Part shown: positions 18,476-28,479 of the stretch, piece after piece
How positions within the stretch are numbered: the first letter of the stretch is position 1
How the letters are laid out: every line of letters begins with the position of its first letter
The notes under the pieces: model-generated
What the model saw: the letters and a program-made list of their open reading frames with translations, nothing else
What the model was told of the DNA's origin: nothing
Databases searched by the model: none
From: UBA11475 sp902486425
GTDB lineage: Bacteria; Bacillota; Clostridia; Christensenellales; Borkfalkiaceae
Direction of reading: 5' to 3'
DNA length: 64,000 nt
Assembly: GCA_902486425.1 (NCBI GenBank)
Contig: CABTOK010000007.1
Span: 310,001 to 374,000 of the forward strand
Made by a program: the position numbers and the translations under genes

Positions 18476-19383
18476 ATTCCGTCGTAATATGCGGTGCGAC
18501 AGCCACAGGCAAGACTTCTCTTGCCGCCACCGTGGCTAAAAGCCTCGGTTCGGAAGTTATTTCAGCCGATTCGATGCTTATTTATAAAGGTTTCGATATC
18601 GGTACCGCTAAACCCGAAGAGTCGGAAAAACTCGGCGTAAAGCATCACCTTATAGACGTTATAAGCGGAAAAGAAGAATTTTCGGTTTCCGACTATGAGT
18701 CTATGGCGGGTAAAATTGCGGACGAGCTTATTGAAAAAGAAAAAAATCCCGTAATATGCGGCGGAACGGGTTTTTATATAAACTCGCTCTTATTCGACTT
18801 ATCGTACGGTAACACGCCGAAGGACGATAAGATAAGAGAAAAATACGATAATATAAACAAAAAATACGGTTCGGAATATCTTTACGATTTATTAAAAAAG
18901 GCAGATTCCGTTACTGCGGAAAAACTTCACCCGAACGACGTTAAAAGGGTTATCCGCGCGCTTGAAATTTTTGAACTGACTGGCAAAAAGAAGTCCGATA
19001 TAAACGACGGCGAAAAGATAAAACGCCCGTACAAGGCTTATGCCGTAGATTTCGAAAGAGAAGTTCTTTACAAAAGAATAGACGAAAGAGTAGAGATTAT
19101 GTTCGAAAAAGGTCTTGCGAGCGAAGTCGCTTCGCTATTAGCCGCAGGCATAACGTTTGAAGATCAGTCGATGCAGGGAATAGGTTATAAAGAATTTTAC
19201 GGTTATTTTAACGGCGTCGAAACTCTGGATCATGTTAAAGAAACGATAAAACAAAATACCCGCCACTATGCGAAACGTCAGATAACATTTTTTAAAAGGC
19301 TTAAAGGCATTACGTGGCTTAAACCCGATTCGACCGAAAATTTAGCAGATTTTATAATAAAAGATCTCGGCAAATCCGAATAA
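18454..19383 (+). CDS. miaA: tRNA dimethylallyltransferase MiaA
   Basis: 309 residues from the ATG at 18454, which overlaps the mutL end by 22 bp; a longer in-frame start at 18400 would add 18 residues without homology to the family. The protein shows the P-loop GATATGKTSLA, DSMLIYKGFDIGTAKP, HHLIDVI, GGTGFYINSL and the C-terminal TRHYAKRQITFFKR. It transfers a dimethylallyl group to A37 of tRNAs reading codons beginning with U. MiaB then thiomethylates the product, so the two ends of this operon act on the same base. A strong terminator lies 50 bp downstream. Confidence 0.96.
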   Translation: MVQENSINSVVICGATATGKTSLAATVAKSLGSEVISADSMLIYKGFDIGTAKPEESEKLGVKHHLIDVISGKEEFSVSDYESMAGKIADELIEKEKNPVICGGTGFYINSLLFDLSYGNTPKDDKIREKYDNINKKYGSEYLYDLLKKADSVTAEKLHPNDVKRVIRALEIFELTGKKKSDINDGEKIKRPYKAYAVDFEREVLYKRIDERVEIMFEKGLASEVASLLAAGITFEDQSMQGIGYKEFYGYFNGVETLDHVKETIKQNTRHYAKRQITFFKRLKGITWLKPDSTENLADFIIKDLGKSE

Positions 19384-19433
19384 TTAAAACAAAATAATTT
19401 AATTAAAAAAATAAAGTATTAAATAAAGGGTAT

Positions 19434-19467
19434 AAAAAAAGGAAGTCGGAAAAGACTTCCTTTTTTA
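19434..19467. terminator. Bidirectional terminator between miaA and the P-type ATPase
   Basis: GGAAGTC and GACTTCC pair around GGAAAA, flanked by an A-run and a T-run, so it works in both directions for the convergent genes. Confidence 0.88.
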
Positions 19468-19493
19468 TGCAGGAGTTGTAAACAAACCTGAAT

Positions 19494-22412
19494 TTATTTT
19501 TCCTTTTTCTTCTGACTGCCGTTTCTCATATAGCTGCCGAGAGCGTCGAATCTCGAAGAGAGGGGAATATCGAGGAGGATCACGCATACGTCTATAAGAA
19601 TTACGCTCCAGTAATCTTTTAACGGAACGAGAGCAACCGAGCCGATTATCGACGAGCCGTTATAGAGAGCGAGCATGGTCGAAACGATTATGAAAACAAA
19701 ACATATCGAGAATAAAATACCTCTGAACGTATCGAAAGGCGAGCATATACGATATAACATTATTACGCCTGAATAAGTTATCGCGTAGATCATAAGCGAC
19801 TGGAATACGTCGTCCACGTTGGTCATTCCCGCGGCTACCAGAGAATCTTTTAAGAAAAGCTGACTTATATAAATAAGTATACAGCTTAAAACCATTAAAA
19901 GAGCGCATGGGAGAGACTTACTTATAACGTAATTGATAAAGTTGCCTTTGACTCGTTTGTCGTTGGGTTGCAGCGACATAAAGAAGCTTGGTATGCCGAT
20001 AACGAACATTTCGAGAAGAAACATGTTACGCGTTTCGAGCGGGTAGCCGCTACCGGGAAGAATAAGCATGATGATAGAGAATATCATCGTAAATAAAGTC
20101 TTCATAAGGTAAAGAGATGCGGAGTTCTGAACGTTGTTTATTACTCGTCTGCCTTCTCTTACTACCTGCGGCATCGAATTAAAGTTGTTATCCGTGAGAA
20201 CAAGGTGGGCGATGTTTCTAGTGGCGTCGCTTCCCGAAGCGAGAGCAACCGCGCAATCGGCTTCCTTCATTGCGAGAATGTCGTTTACGCCGTCGCCGGT
20301 CATCGCTACGTTATGTCCCGCGATTTTAAGCTGTTTTACGAGAATAGCTTTCTGTTCTGGGGAGACTCTTCCGAAAACGGTGTACTTTTCGGCAATGGCG
20401 ATTACATCGCGTTCGCTCATTCCTTCGAGACTGATGTACTTATCCGCATCGGGTACGCCGACCTTTCTTGCAATTTCGGAAACGGTAACGGGGTTATCGC
20501 CGGAAATTACTTTGAGAGCGACGTCGTTTTGTTTGAACCACTCGATGGTCTGTGCGGCGTTTTCTCTTATATTGTCGGCGATTGTTATTATCGCTATCGG
20601 TTTCATGGTGGACGGAATGTCTTCGTTGTCGGTTATCGAACTTTTGCTGTATCCGAGAGCGAGAACTCTCAGTCCCATCGAAGCGTACTGTTTTATAAGG
20701 ACTTTAAGTTTATCCGGAATTTCTTTAAGGACGAATTCCGGCGCGCCGTACGCAAACGTTCCGACTTCTCTGAAAGTTACCGCAGAGAGCTTGCGCTTGG
20801 AGCTGAAGGGGAGTATTCTCGAAGCCGTCAAAGCGTTCGAATGACCGAAGTGCTGATACAGTGCAGTCGAAGTCTGGTTGTTATCCTTAAGCGAAGACAG
20901 CATGGATCCCATAATTTCGCTTATAGTGTATTCCGTGGTGTTATTTAAAAGAATACAGTCGTTAACCTTCATTCTGCCGTCGGTTATGGTACCTGTTTTA
21001 TCGAGACACAATACGTCCACTCTTGCAAGCATTTCAAGAGAATAAAGGTCCTGAACGAGAGTGTTGTGACGGGCAAGTCTTATAACGCCGACTGCAAGAG
21101 CCATGCTTGATAACAGGAACATACCGGACGGTATCATGCCGATTATAAGGCCGGAAGTGTTCATGATCGAAGCCTGAACCTGTTCCCAGGTAAGACCATG
21201 GAAAGGAGAGAGAGACTTAACGATATTAAGTGCGGCGATAAACGGAATAATAAGTCCGATGCAGGATATTATAATCGCAAGCGAACGCATGAGTTCGGAA
21301 TTCGGACGTTTGTATTTTTTTGCCCTTGCGGAGAGCTTCTGAACATAATTGTCCTTTCCGACTTTTATGGCTTGAGTTATACATTTTCCGCTTGTTACGA
21401 AAGATCCCGCAAATAGTTTATCTCCGACAGTCTTTTTTATAGCGACGGGTTCGCCCGTTAAAAGAGATTCGTTTACTTCGACGTCGCCTTCTACGATAAC
21501 GCTGTCGGTTAAAATCTGATTTCCTATGCTGTAAAGCACGATATCGTCGAGAACGATATCGGCAGAAGGTATTTCGATAGGAACGCCGTCGCGGATGACG
21601 TTGGCTGTTTTTGCGGATATAAGAGATAGCTTTTCAATCGACTTTTTAGATCTTATTTCCTGAATTATGCCTATAGCGATATTAAGAAGATAAATTATAT
21701 CGAAAAAGAAGCTCGAAAGAGGAGCGTTGGCAACAATAAGGGCTATTGTTACGATAAGGCCTAAAAGGTTGAAGAACGTAAAAATATTTTTTACGAAGAT
21801 ACTTGCGTAAGATTTCGAATACTTGTTTCCGTCGTCGTTGTCGAGATAATGGAAGTATCTTTCTTCGGCTTGTTCGCTCGTAAGACCTTTGTCGATTTCC
21901 GGATAATAACGTTTGACTTCTTCGGGTTTAATCTTTTCGCGCGTTTTCTTTTTGGCTTGTTTGGGCTTTTTTACGAACATTCCCGAGAACAGTTCCTTAA
22001 AAACCGAATTTTCTTTTTCGGGTGCGTCGAGAATACTGTTTCCGCCGGTTTTTCCTAAAAGTTCGTCTTCGCCGTCTTCCGAAGATATATTCTTGACGAT
22101 AGACTCGGTAGAGGACTTCGAGACTTTCTTCTTTTTCTTTTTATCGGTCGTTTCTTCCGCAGTTTCGATCGCCGCGGTTTCGGTAACTTCGGTAAAAGTT
22201 ACAGCTTCAGATGGGAGCGAAGAGTTCTCTTGATTTGCAGGAGTCGTTTCCGCGTTTTTATATGCGGTATCGGTTAACGAAGTTTCTTCCTTAACGGTAT
22301 CGTTTTTTACATTGTCCGCAATATCCGTATTAAACGCGGGGGAATCGAACAAAGAATTCGATTGGACTTCCTCGTTATTGTAAAAATCGTTTGATTTTCT
22401 TTTTCTGGGCAT
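19494..22412 (-). CDS. P-type cation-transporting ATPase with long disordered N-terminus
   Basis: 972 residues from the ATG at 22412, preceded by AAAGGA; an in-frame TTG at 22439 is less likely. The first 170 residues are polar and low-complexity, rich in Thr, Glu and Lys with a run of six lysines, and precede the ATPase core. The core shows the actuator TGEP (SLLTGEPVAIKKT), the phosphorylation motif LCLDKTGTITDG, MTGDGVND in the hinge, and several membrane helices. M4 reads GMIPSGMFLLSSMALAVG, instead of the PEGL pattern of classic calcium pumps. This resembles CtpE/YfgQ-type pumps, a subgroup linked to calcium uptake in mycobacteria; the ion here is an inference. It lies 30 bp downstream of leuS and may be co-transcribed. 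Confidence 0.92.
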   Translation of the reverse strand: MPRKRKSNDFYNNEEVQSNSLFDSPAFNTDIADNVKNDTVKEETSLTDTAYKNAETTPANQENSSLPSEAVTFTEVTETAAIETAEETTDKKKKKKVSKSSTESIVKNISSEDGEDELLGKTGGNSILDAPEKENSVFKELFSGMFVKKPKQAKKKTREKIKPEEVKRYYPEIDKGLTSEQAEERYFHYLDNDDGNKYSKSYASIFVKNIFTFFNLLGLIVTIALIVANAPLSSFFFDIIYLLNIAIGIIQEIRSKKSIEKLSLISAKTANVIRDGVPIEIPSADIVLDDIVLYSIGNQILTDSVIVEGDVEVNESLLTGEPVAIKKTVGDKLFAGSFVTSGKCITQAIKVGKDNYVQKLSARAKKYKRPNSELMRSLAIIISCIGLIIPFIAALNIVKSLSPFHGLTWEQVQASIMNTSGLIIGMIPSGMFLLSSMALAVGVIRLARHNTLVQDLYSLEMLARVDVLCLDKTGTITDGRMKVNDCILLNNTTEYTISEIMGSMLSSLKDNNQTSTALYQHFGHSNALTASRILPFSSKRKLSAVTFREVGTFAYGAPEFVLKEIPDKLKVLIKQYASMGLRVLALGYSKSSITDNEDIPSTMKPIAIITIADNIRENAAQTIEWFKQNDVALKVISGDNPVTVSEIARKVGVPDADKYISLEGMSERDVIAIAEKYTVFGRVSPEQKAILVKQLKIAGHNVAMTGDGVNDILAMKEADCAVALASGSDATRNIAHLVLTDNNFNSMPQVVREGRRVINNVQNSASLYLMKTLFTMIFSIIMLILPGSGYPLETRNMFLLEMFVIGIPSFFMSLQPNDKRVKGNFINYVISKSLPCALLMVLSCILIYISQLFLKDSLVAAGMTNVDDVFQSLMIYAITYSGVIMLYRICSPFDTFRGILFSICFVFIIVSTMLALYNGSSIIGSVALVPLKDYWSVILIDVCVILLDIPLSSRFDALGSYMRNGSQKKKEK

Positions 22413-22442
22413 TTTGATTTCCTTTTTTTGTAATGACAAAAA

Positions 22443-24872
22443 TTAAACTATGATATTTATAAGGCGTTTGGGAATTATTATGAGTTTTTTGATTTCTTTA
22501 CCGCTTATAAAAGGTTTGAGAGCTTCGTTGTTTAATAAAAGTTCTTTAATTTCGTCTTCGGTAGCTTCCGCGGGAAGCATTATTTTGGTCTTGATTTTGC
22601 TGTTTACCTGAACGGCAACTTCGTTTTCGGACTTAATTAGCCACTTTTCTTCGACTTCGGGGTAAGAAGACAAGAATACCGACTTTTTGTTGCCGAGCTG
22701 TTCCCATATTTCTTCGGAAAAGTGAGGCGCGAACGGAGCAAGAAGGAGAATAAAATCCGAGAAACATTCCTTGAAGAGTTTTATATTCTTTTCGCCGTCC
22801 GCCGTATCGTATTTGTTAAGGGCGTTAAGGTATTCCATAAGTCTCGCCGTCGCCGTGTTGAACGAGAAGTCTTCAATATCTCTCGTCATACATCTGACGG
22901 TGTAATTTCTGGTATAAAGAAGATCCTTTTCGGCAGCGTCTATCTTATCGTTTTTGTTTGCGTGAAGCGATATGACTTTTTGCGAAAGTCTTTCTACTCT
23001 GTCGTAGAACTTGGTTATTGCTTTTATTCCGTTATCGTCCCACGGACCGCCTTCTCTGTATGAGAATCCGAAAAGAAGATAAAGTCTTAAAACGTCAGAA
23101 CCGTACTTTTCGACATACGGATCGGGGGAGATGACGTTGCCTCTCGACTTACTCATTCTTGCGCCGTCGGGACCTAAAATTACGCCTTGATGTACGAGAG
23201 ATTTGAACGGTTCGTCGAATTTGAGATAGCCCATATCTCTTAAAGCCTTGGTTATGAATCTCGAATAAAGAAGATGCATACATGCGTGTTCCGCACCGCC
23301 GACGTATTTGTCTACGGGGAGCATCTTATTTATTATTTCGGGATCGAAAGGCATTTTTGAGTCTTTTGCGTCCGGGTATCTTAAATAATACCAGCTCGAA
23401 CATACGAATGTGTCGAGCGTATCCGGGTCTCTCAAAGCGTCAGCGCCGCATTTCGGACATTTCGTATGCATGAAGCCTTCGTGTTTTGCAAGGGGGGATT
23501 TTCCGTCCGGTTTAAATTCTACGTCGTAAGGAAGTTTTACGGGAAGATCTTCATACGGAACGGCTACTTCGCCGCAGTGGGGACAGTGTATGATCGGAAT
23601 AGGAGCGCCCCAGTATCTCTGACGGGAAACGAGCCAGTCGCGGAGTCTGTAATTTGTTTTGAATTCCGCAACGCCGTCTTTGGCGAGTTTCGATACGATG
23701 GCTTTCTGCCCTTCTTCAACGGTAAGTCCGTCGAATTCGCCGCTGTTTACCAAAATTCCGTCGCCGTGATAGGGGAGTTCGTCTTCGCCGGGCTTGCCCG
23801 CGGTAACTCTCGTTATCGGAAGGTCGAATTTTTTAGCAAAAGCGTAATCTCTCTCGTCGCCGCCCGGAACGCCCATTACGATGCCGGTGCCGTATGAGAG
23901 AAGAACGTAATCCGAAATCCATATCGGAATTTTTTTACCGTTGAGGGGATTTATCGCATACGCGCCGATAAACACGCCCGTTTTTTCGCGGACGGTCGAA
24001 AGTCTTTCGATTTCGTTCGATTTCGAAGTTTCTTCGATATATTTTTCGACGGCTTCCTTTTTATTTTCCGTCGTAAGTTCTTTTACGAGCGGGTGTTCGG
24101 GAGCCATAACGATAAAGCTGACGCCCGAAAGAGTGTCCGCTCTCGTAGTGAATACTTTGAATTTTGCGCCCGATTCGGTCGAAAATTCTATTTCCGCGCC
24201 GGTGGATTTGCCGATCCAGTTTCTTTGCATGGCTTTGGTCTTTTCGGGCCAGTCGAGATTTTTAAGTCCGTCGAGAAGTTCTTCGGCGTAAGCGGTTATT
24301 TTGAAGAACCACTGCGTAAGATCTTTTTTTACGACCTGAGTATGGCATCTTTCGCATTCGCCGTCTACGACCTGTTCGTTTGCAAGAACGGTCTGACAGC
24401 TCGGACACCAGTTGACGGGAGCCTTTTTTCTGTAAGCGAGACCGTTTTCGAACAGTTTCAAGAATATCCACTGCGTCCATTTATAATATTCTTCGGTGCA
24501 GGTTTTTATCTCTGCGTCCCAATCGAACATGGCACCCATTTCTTTAAGGGTAACTTCCATATTTTCGATATTTTTAAGGGTAGAATCTTTAGGATGAATG
24601 CCCGTTTTTATGGCGTAGTTTTCCGCAGGGAGTCCGAAAGCGTCGAATCCCATCGGCTGAAAGACTTCGTAACCCTTCATTTTTTTGTATCTCGCAAAGC
24701 TGTCGGTAGGGGCATAGTTATACCAGTGACCGAGATGAAGTTTAGCCGCAGACGGGTAAGAGAACATTTCGAGACAATAGTATTTTTTGTCTATGTTTTT
24801 CGGGTTAAAGTAGTTGAGTCTTTCTTTTTCCCAGATGTCTTGCCATTTCTTTTCGATTTTCTTAAAGTCCAT
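22443..24872 (-). CDS. leuS: Leucyl-tRNA synthetase
   Basis: 809 residues, full length for the bacterial enzyme. Class I features: the HIGH-type motif as LHLGHWYNY (about residues 46-54), a zinc-binding segment [20 protein letters not shown], the CP1 editing domain that clears mischarged tRNA-Leu, a second zinc-like [12 protein letters not shown] and CPKCGADA, and the KMSKS loop as [10 protein letters not shown]. The C-terminal domain binds the tRNA core. GGAGG lies 6 nt before the ATG at 24872. The transcript starts from a strong promoter about 120 bp upstream and carries a structured leader that is too short for a T-box. The P-type ATPase gene follows closely. Confidence 0.98.
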   Translation of the reverse strand: MDFKKIEKKWQDIWEKERLNYFNPKNIDKKYYCLEMFSYPSAAKLHLGHWYNYAPTDSFARYKKMKGYEVFQPMGFDAFGLPAENYAIKTGIHPKDSTLKNIENMEVTLKEMGAMFDWDAEIKTCTEEYYKWTQWIFLKLFENGLAYRKKAPVNWCPSCQTVLANEQVVDGECERCHTQVVKKDLTQWFFKITAYAEELLDGLKNLDWPEKTKAMQRNWIGKSTGAEIEFSTESGAKFKVFTTRADTLSGVSFIVMAPEHPLVKELTTENKKEAVEKYIEETSKSNEIERLSTVREKTGVFIGAYAINPLNGKKIPIWISDYVLLSYGTGIVMGVPGGDERDYAFAKKFDLPITRVTAGKPGEDELPYHGDGILVNSGEFDGLTVEEGQKAIVSKLAKDGVAEFKTNYRLRDWLVSRQRYWGAPIPIIHCPHCGEVAVPYEDLPVKLPYDVEFKPDGKSPLAKHEGFMHTKCPKCGADALRDPDTLDTFVCSSWYYLRYPDAKDSKMPFDPEIINKMLPVDKYVGGAEHACMHLLYSRFITKALRDMGYLKFDEPFKSLVHQGVILGPDGARMSKSRGNVISPDPYVEKYGSDVLRLYLLFGFSYREGGPWDDNGIKAITKFYDRVERLSQKVISLHANKNDKIDAAEKDLLYTRNYTVRCMTRDIEDFSFNTATARLMEYLNALNKYDTADGEKNIKLFKECFSDFILLLAPFAPHFSEEIWEQLGNKKSVFLSSYPEVEEKWLIKSENEVAVQVNSKIKTKIMLPAEATEDEIKELLLNNEALKPFISGKEIKKLIIIPKRLINIIV

Positions 24873-24894
24873 TGTATCCTCCGATAAATCGAGC

Positions 24895-24984
24895 CGGTCG
24901 TTTACTTTTTAGAGTTTATTATGATTTTTTGCCTTAACTTCGGTAAAAACGACCGTAAGAGAAAGATTTATCTTTGTTTCTCTT
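24895..24984 (-). promoter_or_regulatory. Structured 5' leader of leuS
   Basis: Between the promoter and leuS lie two inverted repeats on the minus strand: AAGAGAAA with TTTCTCTT (24977-24984 and 24957-24964), and AAACGACCG with CGGTCGTTT (24895-24903 and 24947-24955), the latter around a 43-nt loop. No T-box sequence or leader peptide is visible. The second helix ends 12 nt before the Shine-Dalgarno. A regulatory role is inferred. Confidence 0.4.
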
Positions 24985-24999
24985 TTCAATTTATATATT

Positions 25000-25028
25000 A
25001 TTATATAATATACATAAAAAAAAGTCAA
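25000..25028 (-). promoter_or_regulatory. Promoter of leuS
   Basis: On the minus strand TTGACT (25028-25023), 17 bp, then TATAAT (25005-25000): a near-perfect sigma-A promoter about 120 bp before leuS. Confidence 0.85.
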
Positions 25029-25149
25029 TGAATAAACGCCTTATAAAACTTCTAAAAATCTTCGGGAAATTTTACGTAAAAAGCGCGGCATAAAAAGCAA
25101 AAAACGTTTGAATTATACTTTTATAATGCCATTTATTTTTCAATAAGCG

Positions 25150-25178
25150 TTTACAAGCGTAAAAAAAAGTGTTATAAT
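25150..25178 (+). promoter_or_regulatory. Promoter of the galactokinase-like gene
   Basis: TTTACA (25150-25155), a 17-bp spacer and TATAAT (25173-25178) lie about 70 bp before the ATG at 25249. Confidence 0.85.
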
Positions 25179-25248
25179 AAAAATGAAAAAATTGTAAAAG
25201 ATTTTTTCGGCGCAAATATGCGCTGTAATAAAAAACGGCAGGTTATTT

Positions 25249-26502
25249 ATGGAAAATTTAAATAAAGTCGGTCTTATAGACGACGTAAAAAAAGTCAGAG
25301 GCTATTTTAACGATCTTTACGGCGAATCTACTGAAAAGCAGCTCGAAAGATACGAAAAAAATTTCAAATGGTTCAAAGAAAGTTTTAATAAAACTTCTTG
25401 CTACGTTGCTTCGTCTTCGGGAAGAGTAGAAGTCTGCGGCAACCACACCGATCATCAGGGCGGCAAAGTCGTTTCATGCGCGATAAGTCTCGATACGATC
25501 TCGATGTTTTTACCGACCGACGACGGCGTTATCAAACTTAAATCCGAAGGCTACAGCGATATAGTCATAGACACAAACGGCGATACGCCCGTCAAAAAAG
25601 GAACTTCCGCCGCGATAGTAAAGGGCGTTGTCGAAGGACTTAAGAACAAAGGGTATAAGGTAGGCGGCTTTGTTGCGTGCTGTACAAGCAACGTTCTGAA
25701 CGGCGCGGGAATATCGAGCTCGGCTTCTTTTGAATGTCTGATAGCAAAAATTTTAAGTTTCTTATATAATAATAATGAAGTCTCTACCGAAGACATAGCT
25801 AAAATCTCACAGTATTCGGAAAACGTTTATTTCGGAAAACCCTGCGGACTTCTCGATCAGACGGCTATAGCTTACGGCGGAATAAAGCAGCTTGATTTTT
25901 ACGATAGAAACAAAATCGGCGTAAAAGAGATCGAAAGTTCTCTCGAAGGTTATACGCTTATTCTTATCGACACAGGCTCCGATCATGCGAATCTTACGGA
26001 CGAATACGCTTCGATTCCCGCCGAAATGTTCGCCGTTGCGAAATATCTCGGAAAAGAAAGGCTTTCGGACGTTTGCGAAAAAGATTTTTATAAAAACATC
26101 AAAGAACTCAGAAAATCCGTCGGCGACAGACCTGTTCTGAGAGCTATTCACTATTTCGAAGAAATGAAGAGAGTAGAGCTTCTTACCACGGCGTTGAACG
26201 GCGGCGATTACGAGATTTTCCTTGAATGTATCAGAAAGTCGGGAGACAGCTCTTATAAATTTTTACAGAACTGCTACGTTCCGAGACTCGGCGAACAGGC
26301 TGTACCCGTGGCTCTCGCGCTTTCGTCCGAATTTTTACGCGGCGGTGCGAACAGAATTCACGGCGGCGGGTTTGCGGGAACCATCCTTAATATCGTAAAG
26401 AACGAAAACGTTAAGGATTTTGTTGCTGATATGAAAAACTTTTACGACGAAAAAGCCATTATTGTATTAAAGGTAAGAAAGTACGGCGCGATAGTTTTAT
26501 AA
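25249..26502 (+). CDS. Galactokinase-like GHMP kinase
   Basis: 417 residues. GHMP fold: an N-terminal extension of about 50 residues, then the sugar-binding motif GRVEVCGNHTDHQGG (about 58-72), the ATP-binding loop NGAGISSSASFE (151-162) and the catalytic-aspartate segment CGLLDQTAIAYG (Asp203), with a C-terminal GGGFAGTILN motif. Galactokinases normally have GEHTDY; here the sugar-contacting Glu is Asn and Tyr is His, so the phosphorylated sugar may not be galactose. It is a single-gene unit with its own sigma-A promoter and a 13-bp-stem terminator; no galT, galE or sugar transporter lies nearby. Databases would probably call it galK, but I leave the symbol blank because of the changed substrate motif. 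Confidence 0.85.
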   Translation: MENLNKVGLIDDVKKVRGYFNDLYGESTEKQLERYEKNFKWFKESFNKTSCYVASSSGRVEVCGNHTDHQGGKVVSCAISLDTISMFLPTDDGVIKLKSEGYSDIVIDTNGDTPVKKGTSAAIVKGVVEGLKNKGYKVGGFVACCTSNVLNGAGISSSASFECLIAKILSFLYNNNEVSTEDIAKISQYSENVYFGKPCGLLDQTAIAYGGIKQLDFYDRNKIGVKEIESSLEGYTLILIDTGSDHANLTDEYASIPAEMFAVAKYLGKERLSDVCEKDFYKNIKELRKSVGDRPVLRAIHYFEEMKRVELLTTALNGGDYEIFLECIRKSGDSSYKFLQNCYVPRLGEQAVPVALALSSEFLRGGANRIHGGGFAGTILNIVKNENVKDFVADMKNFYDEKAIIVLKVRKYGAIVL

Positions 26503-26521
26503 TTCGTTACCGTCAGCTTGT

Positions 26522-26557
26522 ACCCTTACGCGCTTTCGGTAGCGCGTAAGGGTTTTT
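26522..26557 (+). terminator. Strong intrinsic terminator
   Basis: ACCCTTACGCGCT and AGCGCGTAAGGGT form a perfect 13-bp stem around TTCGGT, followed by six Ts. Confidence 0.95.
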
Positions 26558-26578
26558 TATACCCTTTTTGGGGCGGAT

Positions 26579-27607
26579 ATGAAAAAATACCGAATAGGAA
26601 TACTTGGAGCGACGGGCGCCGTCGGAAGAGAAATTCTTAAAGTTTTGTCCGAAAGAAATTTTCCTGTAGAAAAGTTTAAGCTTTTCGCAAGCGAAAAAAG
26701 CAAAGGTAAAAGAATAGTTTTCAATAAAAAATCGTACGAAGTCGGGACTGCGGAGAAGGGTAGTTTTTGCGGACTCGATTTTGTTTTCGGCGCGGTAAAA
26801 AATAATATCGCAAAACTTTATGCGGACGATATAGTAAAATCGGGCGCGACGTTTATAGACAATTCGAGCGAATATAGACTTTTTTCTAACGTGCCGCTCG
26901 TTATTCCCGAAATAAATCCGGACGACGCCTTTTTAAATGGCGGAAAGGGTATAATTTCAAACCCGAACTGCTCAACAATTATAATTCTGACAGCCATAAA
27001 CTCTATAAATAAATTCAGTAAAATACTGAAGATTATTGTTTCAACATATCAAGCGGCTTCGGGTATGGGACAATCGGGGATAGACAGACTCGGATATGAA
27101 GCCCGCTCGTATAATTCGGTTAATGCAGCGCCGCCGAATAACGAAAAAAACGTTTTTCCGGAGCAACTTATCTTTAACGTTATTCCGAGTATCGGAAGAC
27201 CTCTTGCGGGCGGTTATACTTCTGAAGAAGCAAAGCTTGCATATGAAGCGCGGAAAATTTTGCATAACGACGATTTGAAAGTTTCCGCTACGTGCGTAAG
27301 AGTTCCCGTATTCAGATCTCACTCGATGTCGGTCAATATAGTTACCGAAAATCACGTCGACGTAAACAAAGTCAAACTTGCGATAAGAAATGCCGAAGGA
27401 TGCGTTTTATCGGATGATATTTTTAACGGTATTTTTCCGACTCCTCTTAAATCTTCGGATAAAGACGCCGTTTACGTCGGGCGGATACGCGAAGATCCTA
27501 CCGATAAAAACGGTATCGCTCTGTGGTGCTCGGGAGATCAGCTTCGTAAAGGTGCGGCTCTCAACGCCGTTCAGATTGCCGAACTTTTAATTAAAAATTG
27601 CAAATAA
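26579..27607 (+). CDS. asd: Aspartate-semialdehyde dehydrogenase
   Basis: 342 residues. The N-terminal Rossmann fold starts RIGILGATGAVGREILKVL. The catalytic cysteine is Cys131 in SNPNCSTIIIL, and a conserved histidine lies in VPVFRSHSMSVN of the C-terminal domain; SSEYR and GNP-type substrate contacts are present. It reduces aspartyl phosphate to aspartate semialdehyde, the branch point for lysine, diaminopimelate, threonine and methionine; in spore formers it also feeds dipicolinate. The gene is alone, between terminators, with no dapA or lysC nearby. The ribosome-binding site GGGGCGGAT sits just before the ATG. No promoter stands out in the short gap after the upstream terminator. Confidence 0.96.
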   Translation: MKKYRIGILGATGAVGREILKVLSERNFPVEKFKLFASEKSKGKRIVFNKKSYEVGTAEKGSFCGLDFVFGAVKNNIAKLYADDIVKSGATFIDNSSEYRLFSNVPLVIPEINPDDAFLNGGKGIISNPNCSTIIILTAINSINKFSKILKIIVSTYQAASGMGQSGIDRLGYEARSYNSVNAAPPNNEKNVFPEQLIFNVIPSIGRPLAGGYTSEEAKLAYEARKILHNDDLKVSATCVRVPVFRSHSMSVNIVTENHVDVNKVKLAIRNAEGCVLSDDIFNGIFPTPLKSSDKDAVYVGRIREDPTDKNGIALWCSGDQLRKGAALNAVQIAELLIKNCK

Positions 27608-27638
27608 GCAATAATATAAATATATCTTAGACAATGTC

Positions 27639-27668
27639 AAAAACGCTTTCAAAAAGGAAGCGTTTTTT
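27639..27668 (+). terminator. Terminator of asd
   Basis: AAAACGCTTTC and GGAAGCGTTTT pair (one G-T pair) around AAAAA, then a T-run. Confidence 0.85.
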
Positions 27669-27815
27669 GTTTGCAGAAAAAAATTTTCATTATTCATGGG
27701 GAAAAATTCAAAATAAAAAAGGACGTTTTTTATAAAATGTAACCAAAATATAACTTTTTACCATAGCTTATTATTGTAAAAACCCATTCGGGAATTAAAA
27801 AACGTGGGGTAAGCA

Positions 27816-28469
27816 ATGATAAAAAAGAACAGCATAAATATAATCGATATTAAAAGCGTTTTTATCGGAAAAGACGTAAAAATCGGTAAAAACGTTACGA
27901 TTTACGAAAATAATCGTATAGACGGAACGTCAGAAATAAAAGACGGCGTAACGCTCTTTCCCAGTAATTTTATAAAAAATACGGTAATAGGTGAAAATTC
28001 TACGCTTAATAATTCCGATACGGAAGACGCGATTATCGGGGATAACTGTAAGATAGGTCCTTTTGCGAGATTGAGACCGGGAACGGTTCTTAAAAACAAC
28101 GTTCATATAGGCGATTTTGTCGAAATAAAAAATTCTACCTTAGGCGAAGGAACTAAAGCATGCCATCTGGCATACGTAGGCGACGCTGATATCGGTAAAA
28201 ACGTAAATATAGGTTGCGGGGCGATTTTCGTAAATTATAACGGAAGAACGAAATCACGCTCGAAAGTTGGCGATAACTGCTTTATTGGAAGCAACGCAAA
28301 CGTAATTGCGCCCGTTGAAATAGAAGACAATTCTTACGTATGCGCCGGAACGACGGTTACCGAAAAGGTAAATTCGGACGATTTTGTTATCGGAAGAGTC
28401 AGACAAGAAGTAAAAAAGAACAGGGCGCACGATTATCTTAAAAATTTAGATAAAAACAATAAAAAGTAA
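27816..28469 (+). CDS. Stand-alone GlmU-type glucosamine-1-phosphate acetyltransferase domain
   Basis: 217 residues made of left-handed beta-helix hexapeptide repeats (IGKNV, IGENS, IGDNC and similar). It matches only the C-terminal half of GlmU: RLRPGTVL, HIGDFVEIKN, the catalytic histidine region ACHLAYVGDADIG, NVNIGCGAI, NYNGRTKSR and VAGTTV-type ACGTTVTEKV near the end. The N-terminal uridyltransferase (about 230 residues in GlmU) is absent; only 30-40 residues precede the helix. It probably acetylates glucosamine-1-phosphate with acetyl-CoA. This fits glmM, encoded 10 bp downstream, which makes that substrate. The UTP-dependent step must then be done by another protein. The family match is visible; the split pathway is inferred. 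Confidence 0.85.
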   Translation: MIKKNSINIIDIKSVFIGKDVKIGKNVTIYENNRIDGTSEIKDGVTLFPSNFIKNTVIGENSTLNNSDTEDAIIGDNCKIGPFARLRPGTVLKNNVHIGDFVEIKNSTLGEGTKACHLAYVGDADIGKNVNIGCGAIFVNYNGRTKSRSKVGDNCFIGSNANVIAPVEIEDNSYVCAGTTVTEKVNSDDFVIGRVRQEVKKNRAHDYLKNLDKNNKK

Positions 28470-28479
28470 GGAGAAAATT

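Noticed and set aside
24873..25000. T-box in front of leuS
   Set aside because: The leader is only about 120 nt and lacks the GGTGG T-box sequence.
25028..25093. 21-codon basic peptide frame upstream of the galactokinase-like gene
   Set aside because: Overlaps the leuS -35, has no ribosome-binding site and no recognisable motif; unlike spoVM it has no supporting signals.
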